From Paraburkholderia franconis (GTDB lineage: Bacteria > Pseudomonadota > Gammaproteobacteria > Burkholderiales > Burkholderiaceae): a DNA stretch of 42,185 nucleotides. Numbering within the stretch: position 1 is the stretch's first letter; each line of letters opens with the position of its first letter. The stretch spans positions 300 to 42,484 of the forward strand of contig NZ_WHNP01000060.1 in the NCBI RefSeq assembly GCF_009362735.1, in the 5' to 3' direction. Below are positions 7,766 through 16,479 of this stretch, piece after piece. A program made the translations under genes and the position numbers. The notes beneath the pieces were generated by a model. It searched no databases. It worked only from the letters and a program-made list of their open reading frames with translations, and was not told the DNA's origin.

Positions 7766-8785
7766 TCAGCGCCCAAGACCGCTACCGGCGATCTGCTGCT
7801 CGACGAACTGGGCGAAAAGCGTATGCAAACGCGTGGTCGGATGAAGGTCGTCTGCAAACATATACGTCTGATCGGCATTGGGTGTGACGTATGTAGCAGG
7901 CGAGCACAGCAACGCCGTGTCATCGGGGGTCTTCGCGGGATCGCAGGCCTGCCCCGTGTTGGACACGGCAAAGCCGTTGGCCTTGAAGTTCGCGATGATC
8001 TGGTTCACCCAGTTATAGGAATCGATCTGGATCACCTTGCCCTGCAGGCCACTGCCCTGCAAGGCAGCGTTCAACGTTGTGTTAAAGAGTTGCGACAACT
8101 GGGTCAGGTTCGCCCCACCGTCGGACGAGACGCGCCCCTTGGGCGAGACACCGACGTTGGGAACATTGACTACGACGACGTGCGTGCCGCCGTTCTGGAC
8201 AATCTGCCCCACAATCTGGGCCAGTGTAGTTGCGGCCGCTTGCACCGTCGTCACAGCGGCTGGCGGCGAGCCCGCGCGAAGCACGTCGTTCGCGCCAGCC
8301 CAGACCAGGATAAGTTGACCGGCATTGAAGCTTCCGTGAGCGGCAAGATAGCTCGAAACCTGCTGGTTGACGGGCATTTCAACGTTGCCGATCACGTCGA
8401 CAAGAAAATCATTCAGGTTGGCTGGCGTCGAAACCGTGGCACCGCCCTCCGCATAACCCAAGCCGTCGTGTGCGCTCAGTTTATGATCGACACTGATCGT
8501 GAAGGCAGCGCTCAGTGTGTCGCCATAATATTGCGCCACATCCTGAGTCCATACCTGCCCCGGGTTGGTCGTGAAACGGCCTCCGCCCACGGCGCTCGCG
8601 ATCGGCGCAAAGGTTCCCACGTCCGACAGGCTGTCGCCAAAGGAGACGACTTGAAGACGAACTCCGCCCTGCGGACTGCTCGCACCACTGGCACCGCCGC
8701 CGCCTCCGCCTCCGCCGCATGCGGCAAGCAGTGCAATCAGTACGGCAAACAATGCCACGTATGCCCAGTGACGAATTCGTCTCAT
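7766..8785 (-). CDS. GDSL-family esterase/lipase lipoprotein
   Basis: This 339-residue exported hydrolase of the GDSL/SGNH family probably acts on esters or lipids at the cell surface or in the periplasm. The start at 8785 follows GGAG. The lipobox LLAAC is followed by a run of eight Gly, a tether typical of this taxon. Block I is SFGDSLSDVGT with the nucleophilic Ser, block III is VWAGANDVL, and the C-terminal DDLHPT gives the catalytic Asp and His. All family blocks are in order, so it should be active. It is a single minus-strand gene. Confidence 0.9.
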   Translation of the reverse strand: MRRIRHWAYVALFAVLIALLAACGGGGGGGGASGASSPQGGVRLQVVSFGDSLSDVGTFAPIASAVGGGRFTTNPGQVWTQDVAQYYGDTLSAAFTISVDHKLSAHDGLGYAEGGATVSTPANLNDFLVDVIGNVEMPVNQQVSSYLAAHGSFNAGQLILVWAGANDVLRAGSPPAAVTTVQAAATTLAQIVGQIVQNGGTHVVVVNVPNVGVSPKGRVSSDGGANLTQLSQLFNTTLNAALQGSGLQGKVIQIDSYNWVNQIIANFKANGFAVSNTGQACDPAKTPDDTALLCSPATYVTPNADQTYMFADDLHPTTRLHTLFAQFVEQQIAGSGLGR

Positions 8786-9005
8786 CGGGGTTCTCCACCA
8801 CGCGACCGGACCGCCATGCCTCCACATCATGGTTCCTGGTCACGTGCCTGACATGACCCGCGATGAACCATCGCCATCGCAAAGAGGCACCCTGCGTAGC
8901 CCTAGAATACATCACATATTCGTCGGACAAACGGGCGCCGACTGGCTGACACACGGTCGTTGCCGTGCAACGATCCGCCTCAAGTTGACAACGCCCGCGC
9001 GCCGT

Positions 9006-9884
9006 CTAAAGGTGCATCCAGTATGTATCGGGAATTGCTCGATCCTCGTCCGACATGAATGGATTGTCCAGCCGTATCACCTTCCTGCCAGCCAGATTCC
9101 CGCGCTTCAATCCATTCTGAATGTACGGATGTGTATTGAACAATTTCAGATACGAGCCGTCGCGCCAGGCGGTTGTGAAGCCACGCGCGATCGTCGCGGC
9201 CAACTCTCCATGATTCGGCGACACGTAGAACAGAAAATCGGAACGATACGCGAGCAGCAGACTTTGCTCGACAGCGAGATCGGGTTCCGTCGCCCGGCGC
9301 GATTCCAGTTCGGGATACGCCTCGATCACGCCGCGCGGGAAATAGTCGACGCGTCGGCCTTCCAGCATCTTGAAGATCGTCTCGTACGTCGACGGTGTCT
9401 GCACGCGAAGGCCGGCGTCGCGCATGATCCTGGCATCGATCCAGCCGAGCCCCTGCACGCCCGTCATCGAGCGAAGGTCCTCCAGCGTTTCGATCCGGTC
9501 GAAATCGACCTGGCGGTCCTGTCTGATCAAAAACACGCGATAGCCGATCAGACCGCGATGAATTGGAATATGCACGACGTTCAGGCCGCGCTCGGCCTGC
9601 GCCTCCATGCTCGTCCAGTGGAGGTTGATCGTGTTTCCGCTGGCGAGTTCGGCGAGCGCGCGGCTGCGTTCCATCACGACCTCGATCTGACGCGTCGTAT
9701 AGGACGCGTTGGCCGCTTTCATCGCGACATCCAGCGTCGCGAGCGCGAACGCCGCATGCACGTCGCGACCCGGCCTGATCTGTGGATAGACAATGTCGAA
9801 ATGCTGGTCCGGTGCGGCCCGCGCGGAAAACACCGCGCCCGCGGCGGCACTCGCCGCCGTGATAATAAAGCGCCTGCGATGCAT
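9006..9884 (-). CDS. Periplasmic substrate-binding-like protein with Tat-type signal
   Basis: This 292-residue protein starts MHRRRFIITAASAAAGAVFS, a Tat-like signal, and the ATG at 9884 fits better than the upstream GTG. The rest resembles a type-2 periplasmic binding fold: VERSRALAELASG-like early helix, a hinge around GYRVFLIRQDR, and VQGLGWIDARIM, ending with a charged C-terminus. No ABC permease or ATPase is nearby. Instead it lies 166 bases downstream of the two-component operon on the same strand, so it may serve as a ligand-binding sensor partner. That role is inference; the ligand is unknown. Confidence 0.75.
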   Translation of the reverse strand: MHRRRFIITAASAAAGAVFSARAAPDQHFDIVYPQIRPGRDVHAAFALATLDVAMKAANASYTTRQIEVVMERSRALAELASGNTINLHWTSMEAQAERGLNVVHIPIHRGLIGYRVFLIRQDRQVDFDRIETLEDLRSMTGVQGLGWIDARIMRDAGLRVQTPSTYETIFKMLEGRRVDYFPRGVIEAYPELESRRATEPDLAVEQSLLLAYRSDFLFYVSPNHGELAATIARGFTTAWRDGSYLKLFNTHPYIQNGLKRGNLAGRKVIRLDNPFMSDEDRAIPDTYWMHL

Positions 9885-10049
9885 AACCACTGGTGACTGA
9901 AACTGGGTCGTACAGGTGGCTCGCGTATTGCCGGCGAGCCTGATGAAATCCTGTCACGGGCCGTGCCGCAAAAAAATGCGGACAAACCCCCTGACTGAAT
10001 GCTCACCGATACTCACGTCATCCCTGCATTTCGCGGCGCGAGCATCCCT

Positions 10050-10682
10050 CTACTCGACGATCAATCCGTGCCGGATCGCGTACCGGATCACCTCAGCATT
10101 GTTGGAAAGCCCGAGTTTCTGCATCAGTCGCATCTTGTGTGTACTGATCGTTTTCGCGCTGAGCGAGCACGCCTCGGCAATTTCGTTGATGCTCCTGCCC
10201 GCCGCGAGCATCTGCAGCACCTGAAATTCGCGGTCCGACAGCACTTCATGCGGAGGCACGTCGCCGCGCTGTGTTTCGAAGACCATTGCATCGACGAGTT
10301 TCGGATCGATGAAGCGGCCGCCGTCCGCGAGCTTGCGGATCGCCGCGAGCAGCACGTCCGGGTCGCTGTCCTTGGTCAGATAACCCGTTGCGCCCGCGCG
10401 CAACGCGCGCGAGGCCACCTGCGCCTCGTCGTGAATGCTCAAGACGAGTACGGGCAGCGCAGGCTGCTCCGCCCGTACTCTTCGGATCAGATCGACGCCG
10501 CTGATGCCGGGCATCGTCATGTCGAGTAGCAGCAGATCGACGACGCAACTGCGCAGCTTGTCGACCACTTCTGCCCCTTGCGCCGCTTCCGCCGCGACGA
10601 CGATGTCGCTCGTCGTTGCGATGATCTGCCTGAGTCCGCCACGGACGATCGCATGATCGTCTGCAATAAGTATCCTGATCAT
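10050..10682 (-). CDS. NarL/FixJ-type response regulator (REC-LuxR HTH)
   Basis: This 210-residue output regulator has an N-terminal receiver domain with the acidic pair Asp8-Asp9, phosphoacceptor Asp54 in LLLLDMTMPG and Lys104 in GYLTKDSD. A C-terminal LuxR-type HTH spans about 145-205 (LSDREFQVLQMLAAGRSINE, KTISTHKMRLMQKL). It should bind DNA when phosphorylated by the kinases encoded just upstream. Its ATG overlaps the kinase stop as ATGA, so translation is coupled. Confidence 0.95.
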   Translation of the reverse strand: MIRILIADDHAIVRGGLRQIIATTSDIVVAAEAAQGAEVVDKLRSCVVDLLLLDMTMPGISGVDLIRRVRAEQPALPVLVLSIHDEAQVASRALRAGATGYLTKDSDPDVLLAAIRKLADGGRFIDPKLVDAMVFETQRGDVPPHEVLSDREFQVLQMLAAGRSINEIAEACSLSAKTISTHKMRLMQKLGLSNNAEVIRYAIRHGLIVE

Positions 10683-12304
10683 GTTTGAGGTTCGCCATCG
10701 AGCGGAATGTGAATCGAAACCGTGGTGCCCGCGCCCGGCGTGCTGCCGATCGAAAGCGACCCACCGATCAGCCGTGCGCGCTCGTTCATGCCGAGCAGGC
10801 CATATGAATAATTGCGCCTCACCACTTGCTGGTCGAAGCCGCGGCCGTCGTCACGCACGTGCAGTTCGAGCTTCTCCGCCGTCGAGATCAGCGTCACGTC
10901 CACGCGCGTCGCGTCAGCATGACGCGCGACGTTCGTCAGGGACGCCTGCACGATGCGGAACACGGCCGTCGCGTGCGCATCCGACAACGCGGGCTCGCCA
11001 CCGACGATGCGCAACTCGCAAGGAATCGGATTGCGGCGGTTGAACTCGTCGACGAGCCATTCGAGCGCCGACACGATGCCGAAATTGAGTGCGGCCGGCC
11101 GCAAATGACTCGCGACGTTGCGCACCATCCAGATCGTGCCTTCGACCAGTTCGCGCATGTCGTCGGCTTTTTTGATTGCTTCCGGATCGTGCGTGAGGCG
11201 CATCTTGAGCAGCGACACGTCCATCTTGAGCGCAGTCAGCAACTGGCCAAGTTCGTCATGAATCTCCATCGCGATGCGCTTTCTCTCCTCTTCGCGGATC
11301 GCCTCCATGTACGCGGATAGTTCGCGCTGCTGCTCGCGCGATTCGACGAGTTCCTGTTCCATCTCCTTGCGCCCCGTGATGTCGTTAAGGCCGACATAGA
11401 TCGCGGGAGAATCGTCGTAGGTCGCGACGCGCGCCGTCGCCATCGCCCAGAACTGCGTGCCATCGGGGCGCCGGAACTGCACCTCCGCATTTCGCAGGCT
11501 GCCCTCCGTCCTCAGATGCCGTATCAGATGTTCGCGCTCGCCTGGATCGGCGTAGAAATCTGCGATATTGGCCGACATCCCTTCGTCCATGCCGAAGAGT
11601 TCGCGCAGCGGCTCGTTCGTGTACAGGATGTGCCCCTCCGGCATTGACGTAATGCACAACGGCACCGGACTCGTTTCGACGATCGCGCGAAAGCGCGCCT
11701 CGCTTGCCTGCAGGCGCGCGTCCGCGCGCCGCCGCTCGTCGATCTGCGCCTGCAGGTTCGCGTTGGCGCGCGCCAGTTCTTCGGTGCGCAACGCGACGCG
11801 CCGTTCGAGATCGTCGCGCGCCTGCGATAGCGCAGCCTCCGTTTCCTTGCGCACGGCCACTTCGGCGAGCAGTTGCCGGTTCTGTACGAGAAGCTGCTTG
11901 TGCATCGCGCGCAGCTCAAGATGCGCGCCGACGCGCGCCAGCGTCTCGTCGATGCGCAACGGCTTCGTCACGTAATCGACCCCGCCCGCCGAAAAGCCCT
12001 CGACGCGATCCTCGTTGCCTGTCTGCGAGGTCATGAAGATAACAGCGATATCGCGCGTGCGTTCGTCGCGCTTCAGACGGCGACACGTCTCGAAGCCGTC
12101 GATGCCCGGCATCTTCACGTCAAGCAAAATCAGATCGGGCTGCGCGAAAGCCGCGCGCTCCAACGCTTCGACACCGTCGAGCGCCACCAGCACGCGAATG
12201 CCGCGCGCTTCGAGACTGTCTACGACCACGCCGAGATTCGCGGGCGTATCGTCGACGATCAGGACCGTGCCCGTATGTTCAACCGAAGCGGCGAGATGGC
12301 TCAT
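10679..12304 (-). CDS. Soluble REC-PAS-HisKA_3 sensor histidine kinase
   Basis: This 541-residue cytoplasmic kinase has no membrane segment. It carries a receiver domain (Asp18/Asp19, phosphoacceptor Asp62, Lys114), a coiled-coil linker (about 130-195), a PAS domain (about 200-310), then a NarX-type HisKA_3 with His349 in RIAMEIHDELGQLL. A HATPase domain with DDGRGFD and YGLLGMNERA ends the protein. HisKA_3 kinases usually pair with LuxR-type regulators such as the next gene. The N-terminal receiver suggests it is itself a phosphorelay target, most likely of the membrane hybrid kinase upstream. It overlaps both neighbours by ATGA. Confidence 0.93.
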   Translation of the reverse strand: MSHLAASVEHTGTVLIVDDTPANLGVVVDSLEARGIRVLVALDGVEALERAAFAQPDLILLDVKMPGIDGFETCRRLKRDERTRDIAVIFMTSQTGNEDRVEGFSAGGVDYVTKPLRIDETLARVGAHLELRAMHKQLLVQNRQLLAEVAVRKETEAALSQARDDLERRVALRTEELARANANLQAQIDERRRADARLQASEARFRAIVETSPVPLCITSMPEGHILYTNEPLRELFGMDEGMSANIADFYADPGEREHLIRHLRTEGSLRNAEVQFRRPDGTQFWAMATARVATYDDSPAIYVGLNDITGRKEMEQELVESREQQRELSAYMEAIREEERKRIAMEIHDELGQLLTALKMDVSLLKMRLTHDPEAIKKADDMRELVEGTIWMVRNVASHLRPAALNFGIVSALEWLVDEFNRRNPIPCELRIVGGEPALSDAHATAVFRIVQASLTNVARHADATRVDVTLISTAEKLELHVRDDGRGFDQQVVRRNYSYGLLGMNERARLIGGSLSIGSTPGAGTTVSIHIPLDGEPQT

Positions 12305-14457
12305 GATGCGGTGTTCCCTTCCAGGTACCGCTCGACGAGTTGCAGGATCGCCTTCGACTGATACGCGCGCGCCAGTTGATGCAACCGCGCGGCGAACGCC
12401 GCATGCGCCGGATCGCTTGCCGCGATGCGCTCCGCCCACTGAACGATGCCGCGCATGTTGCCGTCGCGCGCGAGCTGATGCAGTTCGTTCATTGCGGCGA
12501 TGGACATCGCGGCGGGAAACGTCAGAGGTGTATCCGGCGCAACGTCGGCCCACAGGGCACCCTGAATCCATGTGATGCCGAGCAAATCCGCCATGCGTGC
12601 GAGCAGCACATCAAAATCCACCGGCTTGGCGATGAACGCGTTCGCACCCGCGTCGAGACTCTTCGCGCCGTCCACGCCGAACGGCGTCGCCGATATCGCT
12701 ATGATCGGCACGTGCGCGAATTCGGGCATCGCGCGCAGACGCTGCGTCACTTCGAGACCATCGATGCCCGGCATCACGATGTCCGTGAGTATCAGATCGG
12801 GACTCTCCGCCTGCGCGATCGAGATGCCGTCGCGGCCGTTGTCGGCCTGGACGGTATCGAAGCCGATACGCTCCAGCAGTTCGACGACGACGGCGCGATT
12901 GACCTGCACGTCGTCGATCACGAGCACCTTGAGACGCGGGCCTTCGTACCCCGTGACGACAGACGCAGGAACCCGCGCGCGCGACGCCGGCAGTTCGACA
13001 TGCGACGGCGGCAGTTCGAACCAGAACACGCTGCCTTGGCCTACTTCGCTTTCGACGTGCACCTCGCCGCCCATCGCGCGAACGAACTGTCGGGTGATCG
13101 CAAGGCCGAGGCCCGTGCCGCCCGCACGCCGTTCCGCACCGCTCGCCTGCTCAAACGGCATGAATATCTTCTCGTGATGTTCCACGTGAATGCCGATGCC
13201 CGTGTCGTGCACTTCGAAGCGGACTGCGCCGCTTGCGCTTCGTCCGATATGCAGACGCACGCCGCCTTCGTCGGTGAATTTCACGGCGTTCGACAGGAGA
13301 TTGAGCAACACCTGGCGCAAGCGGCGTTCGTCGGCGCGCACACCGGATGGAGCATCGGCCGCAATCGTGCATTCGAACGCAAGCCGTCTCTGCTCGACCT
13401 TCACGCCGATGATTTCCCGTATCGTATCGACAAGACCGGCGAGCGGCACATCGCAGATCTCGATGCGCAGCTTGCCCGCTTCGACTTTCGCGAAATCGAG
13501 CGTCTCGTCGATCAACGTCAGCAGGTGTTCTCCGCTTTGCTGGATCACAGCGACACCATCGCGCTGACGCACGCTCAACGTGCTATCGCGCCCGAGAATC
13601 TGCGCATAGCCAAGAATGCCGTTGAGCGGCGTGCGTAGCTCGTGACTCAGATTCGCGAGGAACTCCCCTTTCGCGCGATTGGCCGCTTCCGCCGAGCGCC
13701 GTGCTTCGCGCTCGATGGCCGCCTCGCGCTCGTCGAGATACGCACGATGCAGGCGCATCCCCATCGCGTTGAACGCCGACACCACGCGGTCGAGTTCATC
13801 CGCCTCGCGCGGCGGCGTACGCCGCAGGACGAATGGCTGCGGCGGCTCATGAAAATCGTAATCGCTGACAGTGCGCGCGATCGCCGCGAGATGCCGCGTG
13901 ACGAGCCGCCACAAGATATAGAACGTGAAGAGCGCGACCAGAAACGTATTCGCGCCCTGGCTCACGAGAATCACGAGCGCGGTGCGCGCAAGCTCGTGAT
14001 AGAGATTGGCGAGCGTCGCCTCCACATACAGGGTGCCGATACGTTCCACCTTGTCCTGCACGCGGTACAGGATCGGAAACTCCCGCGCGACCGTCATCTC
14101 CGTCATGCGCTCGCCCACGGCCACGACCATCTGTGTCCCGGCCGACGGCGACTCCCGTACTTCGGCCGCGCGAATATCCGCGAGGCGAAGCATGCCTTCC
14201 AGTTCCAGCTTCAGTTGCGGCTGATCGAGCCGCCATAGCGCTTCGCCGAGACTGTCGCGATAGCTGCGGTCGATATCGACGAGACGGTTCTGAATCTGCG
14301 CGATGCCGCGCTCGTAGTCGCGATAGAGCTGCACCGCCGTCAGGATCAGCGTGATCGCGCAGCTAAAGGCGAGCACCGTCGCGAGCAGCCGCAGCACCAC
14401 GCTGCGCCGGACGTAACGGAGCCCGCTCCACCATGCGTCGAAGCTGTCGAGAGCCAT
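12301..14457 (-). CDS. Membrane hybrid histidine kinase
   Basis: This 718-residue inner-membrane kinase has helix 1 at about 19-44, a periplasmic sensor of about 110 residues, helix 2 at about 158-184, and a HAMP-like linker. HisKA follows with His272 (FLANLSHELRTPLNG), then HATPase (LNLLSNAVKF, DTGIGI, GGTGLGLAI), a receiver with Asp559 (LILTDIVMPG) and Lys611, and an alpha-helical C-terminal extension of about 80 residues. I chose the start at 14457 (upstream GGGAAG) over a GC-rich extension to 14580. It heads a three-gene phosphorelay operon. The sensed ligand is unknown; the periplasmic binding protein downstream is a candidate partner. Confidence 0.93.
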   Translation of the reverse strand: MALDSFDAWWSGLRYVRRSVVLRLLATVLAFSCAITLILTAVQLYRDYERGIAQIQNRLVDIDRSYRDSLGEALWRLDQPQLKLELEGMLRLADIRAAEVRESPSAGTQMVVAVGERMTEMTVAREFPILYRVQDKVERIGTLYVEATLANLYHELARTALVILVSQGANTFLVALFTFYILWRLVTRHLAAIARTVSDYDFHEPPQPFVLRRTPPREADELDRVVSAFNAMGMRLHRAYLDEREAAIEREARRSAEAANRAKGEFLANLSHELRTPLNGILGYAQILGRDSTLSVRQRDGVAVIQQSGEHLLTLIDETLDFAKVEAGKLRIEICDVPLAGLVDTIREIIGVKVEQRRLAFECTIAADAPSGVRADERRLRQVLLNLLSNAVKFTDEGGVRLHIGRSASGAVRFEVHDTGIGIHVEHHEKIFMPFEQASGAERRAGGTGLGLAITRQFVRAMGGEVHVESEVGQGSVFWFELPPSHVELPASRARVPASVVTGYEGPRLKVLVIDDVQVNRAVVVELLERIGFDTVQADNGRDGISIAQAESPDLILTDIVMPGIDGLEVTQRLRAMPEFAHVPIIAISATPFGVDGAKSLDAGANAFIAKPVDFDVLLARMADLLGITWIQGALWADVAPDTPLTFPAAMSIAAMNELHQLARDGNMRGIVQWAERIAASDPAHAAFAARLHQLARAYQSKAILQLVERYLEGNTAS

Positions 14458-14629
14458 ATCTTCCCGCGAGTGCCGCCGTTGTGTGTGTCCTATTCTGCAC
14501 TCGATGCCAAAGCCCGGTCTACCGCGCCCCACCCGGGTTTCAAACGTCCGATGAAACAACGCGCGCCCGCCCCCAGTCACTACGCCCTGCCCGCATGCCT
14601 TTGCTCGTTTTTGCCTGCGTTGTCGTTTG

Positions 14630-14989
14630 CTATTCCGGCACCTCGCCCACCGCCATCAGCCGGACCGTGCGAGCCGGACGTTCTATCAGCTCGTCGATCA
14701 GATCGGCCATTTCGCACAGCGCGTGAAAGCCGTACGCGTCGAGCTGATCCGCATGATGGCGCCGCAAATAGCGCATCGTTTCACCCACTCGCCGCAAAGC
14801 ACCCGGCGCGCTGTCGGTCAGCGGCCAGCAATGCAACAGATAGGCGAGCGGCGTCACGCTGCGCGTCTCGCACCAGGTGTCGAACAGCCGCAGACAGAGC
14901 GAATCGACCTGCTCGACAATGTTCTCCCGCTCGGACAGATAGGCCATCATGATGCATCGGTTCAACATCGCGTTTCGATGGCTCATCAT
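14630..14989 (-). CDS. Conserved-looking protein of unknown function
   Basis: This is a 119-residue all-helical, soluble-looking protein with no signal peptide or membrane segment. Composition is protein-like (ENIVEQVDSLCLRLFDTWCE, HCWPLTDSAP, LCEMADLIDELIE). Several Met codons near the start (14989, 14986, 14968, 14950, 14947) leave the true start open; none has a clear ribosome site. It lies just upstream of the hybrid kinase on the same strand, with about 170 bases between, and may be part of that signalling locus. Confidence 0.6.
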   Translation of the reverse strand: MMSHRNAMLNRCIMMAYLSERENIVEQVDSLCLRLFDTWCETRSVTPLAYLLHCWPLTDSAPGALRRVGETMRYLRRHHADQLDAYGFHALCEMADLIDELIERPARTVRLMAVGEVPE

Positions 14990-15144
14990 CTGCGATCAGA
15001 ACGCGTGTCGCAGTCAGCGCAAGCGCAAAGACAGTCGTGTGACATCCTGATTCGCGTGTCAGGAGATCCTTAACGCCATTCATGCAGAAAACCCGCCGAC
15101 GGGTGAAAACCCTTATATGCCATTGCTTCACGCTCTCCCGGGTT

Positions 15145-15171
15145 CAGGAAATCCTGACGGCTGAAATCAGC
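15145..15171. promoter_or_regulatory. Tandem 12-bp palindromes in a divergent promoter region
   Basis: CAGGAAATCCTG (15145-15156) and GCTGAAATCAGC (15160-15171) are two perfect palindromes, each of the form N5-AA-N5, with centres 15 bases apart. They lie between the minus-strand gene ending upstream signalling genes (start 14989) and the plus-strand small-protein operon (start 15261). A related half-site CAGGAGATCCT occurs at about 15059. This looks like a cooperative dimer-binding operator; the protein is unknown. Confidence 0.45.
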
Positions 15172-15260
15172 GCTTCCTGAGACGACATTCCGTCGCCGCC
15201 GATTGGGCGCGCGCACCGATCCCCCGTAGCATCGCTTCATCGTGCATCGCGGGGAAAGTC

Positions 15261-15506
15261 ATGGCGGGCAACAAATCGCTGCGCTCTCAGGTCGAAAAAC
15301 TGGTCGGCTCGACGCGTGGCCGAACAGCGCGCGTGCGCCTGCTGGAACGCTCCCGCTCGGGCGGCACGTGCCGCGTGTGCATTCAGATCGACCGGCCGAC
15401 CGGGTCGTTCTCCCTCTTCTTCTTTCGTCATGCCGACGGCACATGGCATGTGTTTCCGCCAGACAGGCGCCGACCGGAGATGGGGACAGGCCGCAAGGCA
15501 GCCTGA
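15261..15506 (+). CDS. Small protein of unknown function (first of three)
   Basis: This 81-residue basic protein starts behind GGGGAAAG. The N-terminal half is Arg/Lys-rich (SLRSQVEKLVGSTRGRTARV); the C-terminal half is hydrophobic and aromatic (GSFSLFFFRHADGTWHVFPP). No signal peptide and no known domain. It is followed 26 bases later by another small gene on the same strand with a good ribosome site, so the three appear to form one operon. Confidence 0.6.
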   Translation: MAGNKSLRSQVEKLVGSTRGRTARVRLLERSRSGGTCRVCIQIDRPTGSFSLFFFRHADGTWHVFPPDRRRPEMGTGRKAA

Positions 15507-15532
15507 TCGTTCTGCAAGCCAAGGAGACGCAC

Positions 15533-15742
15533 ATGCACGACGACGCTTCGGATGCATTGCCGCAATATGTGATCGAACTGCGCGCGTGGCTCAGCCACTG
15601 GTACGACCATGCGTTCAATGTTGGGTACATCCATCCGCCCTTCACGCTCGACCAAGCGATTGCGGACCGGCTCGAGGGGTACTTCAAGGCGGGCCTGACG
15701 CCGGCCGAAGGCGCGATGGCGTTCTTCGGCTTCGTGCATTGA
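15533..15742 (+). CDS. Small acidic protein of unknown function (second of three)
   Basis: This 69-residue protein starts at 15533 after AAGGAGA. It is soluble and aromatic-rich (LRAWLSHWYDHAFNVGYIHP) with a short helical C-terminus (GYFKAGLTPAEGAMAFFGF). No domain is recognised. Longer frames upstream in the same phase have GC-rich noise and no start signal. It ends ten bases before the next small gene. Confidence 0.65.
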   Translation: MHDDASDALPQYVIELRAWLSHWYDHAFNVGYIHPPFTLDQAIADRLEGYFKAGLTPAEGAMAFFGFVH

Positions 15743-15752
15743 GAGGCGGGCG

Positions 15753-16031
15753 ATGAGGTTCGAAGAGTTCGATGCCCGCTTGTCGCGCCTGCTGGTCACG
15801 ATGCCCGGCGGGACGATAGCCAATCTGACGGACGGCATGATCGCCTGGTGGAATGGCACGCGGACAATCTACGCGTGGATCGGCAAGGGCGACGATGGCA
15901 GGCACAGCGGAATGCACGCACGTGAACTCGACCTCGCCGACGATTGGGGGCAATTCCACGACTGGCTCGCCGCATGGATCAACGAGCCGCGCTTCAATGC
16001 GCGTCCGGGTGCGGATGGTCACGTACGCTGA
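15753..16031 (+). CDS. Small protein of unknown function (third of three)
   Basis: This 92-residue soluble protein starts after GAGAGGCGGG. It has several Trp residues and charged patches (IAWWNGTRTIYAWIGKG, DWGQFHDWLAAWI). No family is recognised. The tight spacing to the previous gene supports cotranscription and perhaps a joint function. Confidence 0.65.
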   Translation: MRFEEFDARLSRLLVTMPGGTIANLTDGMIAWWNGTRTIYAWIGKGDDGRHSGMHARELDLADDWGQFHDWLAAWINEPRFNARPGADGHVR

Positions 16032-16158
16032 CGGACACTAAGACACCGGCGGTGCCATCGGTCCAACCACGGCCATCGTCGCCGCGCTCGGCGATGCTCG
16101 GCAATTCCATGCTGTAGATGCCGTTGCTCGAGAAATTTGTGGAGTCTGGAGTCAATCA

Positions 16159-16443
16159 ATGAAACACCAGATCGTCGGGCGTTATCGTGGATTCGTCATT
16201 GAAGCGCGCATAGAGCCGCGGACGGCCCGTTCGTCCGATGGAATCGCGCTGAGATACCGCGTCTCGTGGTCGTTGCGTACGGGGACGTCAAAACAAAAGA
16301 TCATCGGTGACTTTGCCGATCCCGTCATATACGACTCGGACAGAATCGCTCTCACTTGCGTTGACCGCGAGGCTCGCGCCCTTATCGATGCCATGCTGGC
16401 GAATGGTTTCGAGCTCACTTCAGGCAGGATGCTTCAATTGTGA
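16159..16443 (+). CDS. Small protein of unknown function
   Basis: This 94-residue protein has a beta-rich pattern (MKHQIVGRYRGFVIEARIEP, GIALRYRVSWSLRTG) and a helical C-terminus (DREARALIDAMLANGFEL). It resembles the small, uncharacterised Burkholderia proteins around it. It begins about 130 bases after the three-gene set and ends close to the decayed IS6 copy C. Function unknown. Confidence 0.6.
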   Translation: MKHQIVGRYRGFVIEARIEPRTARSSDGIALRYRVSWSLRTGTSKQKIIGDFADPVIYDSDRIALTCVDREARALIDAMLANGFELTSGRMLQL

Positions 16444-16479
16444 GCGCCATACGAGGGGAAACTTTTCAGGGTCGTTTTG

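Noticed and set aside
8982..8996. AGTTGACAACGCCCG resembling the IS6 copy C terminus
   Set aside because: A single 15-base match next to no other IS sequence; too short to call a solo IS end.
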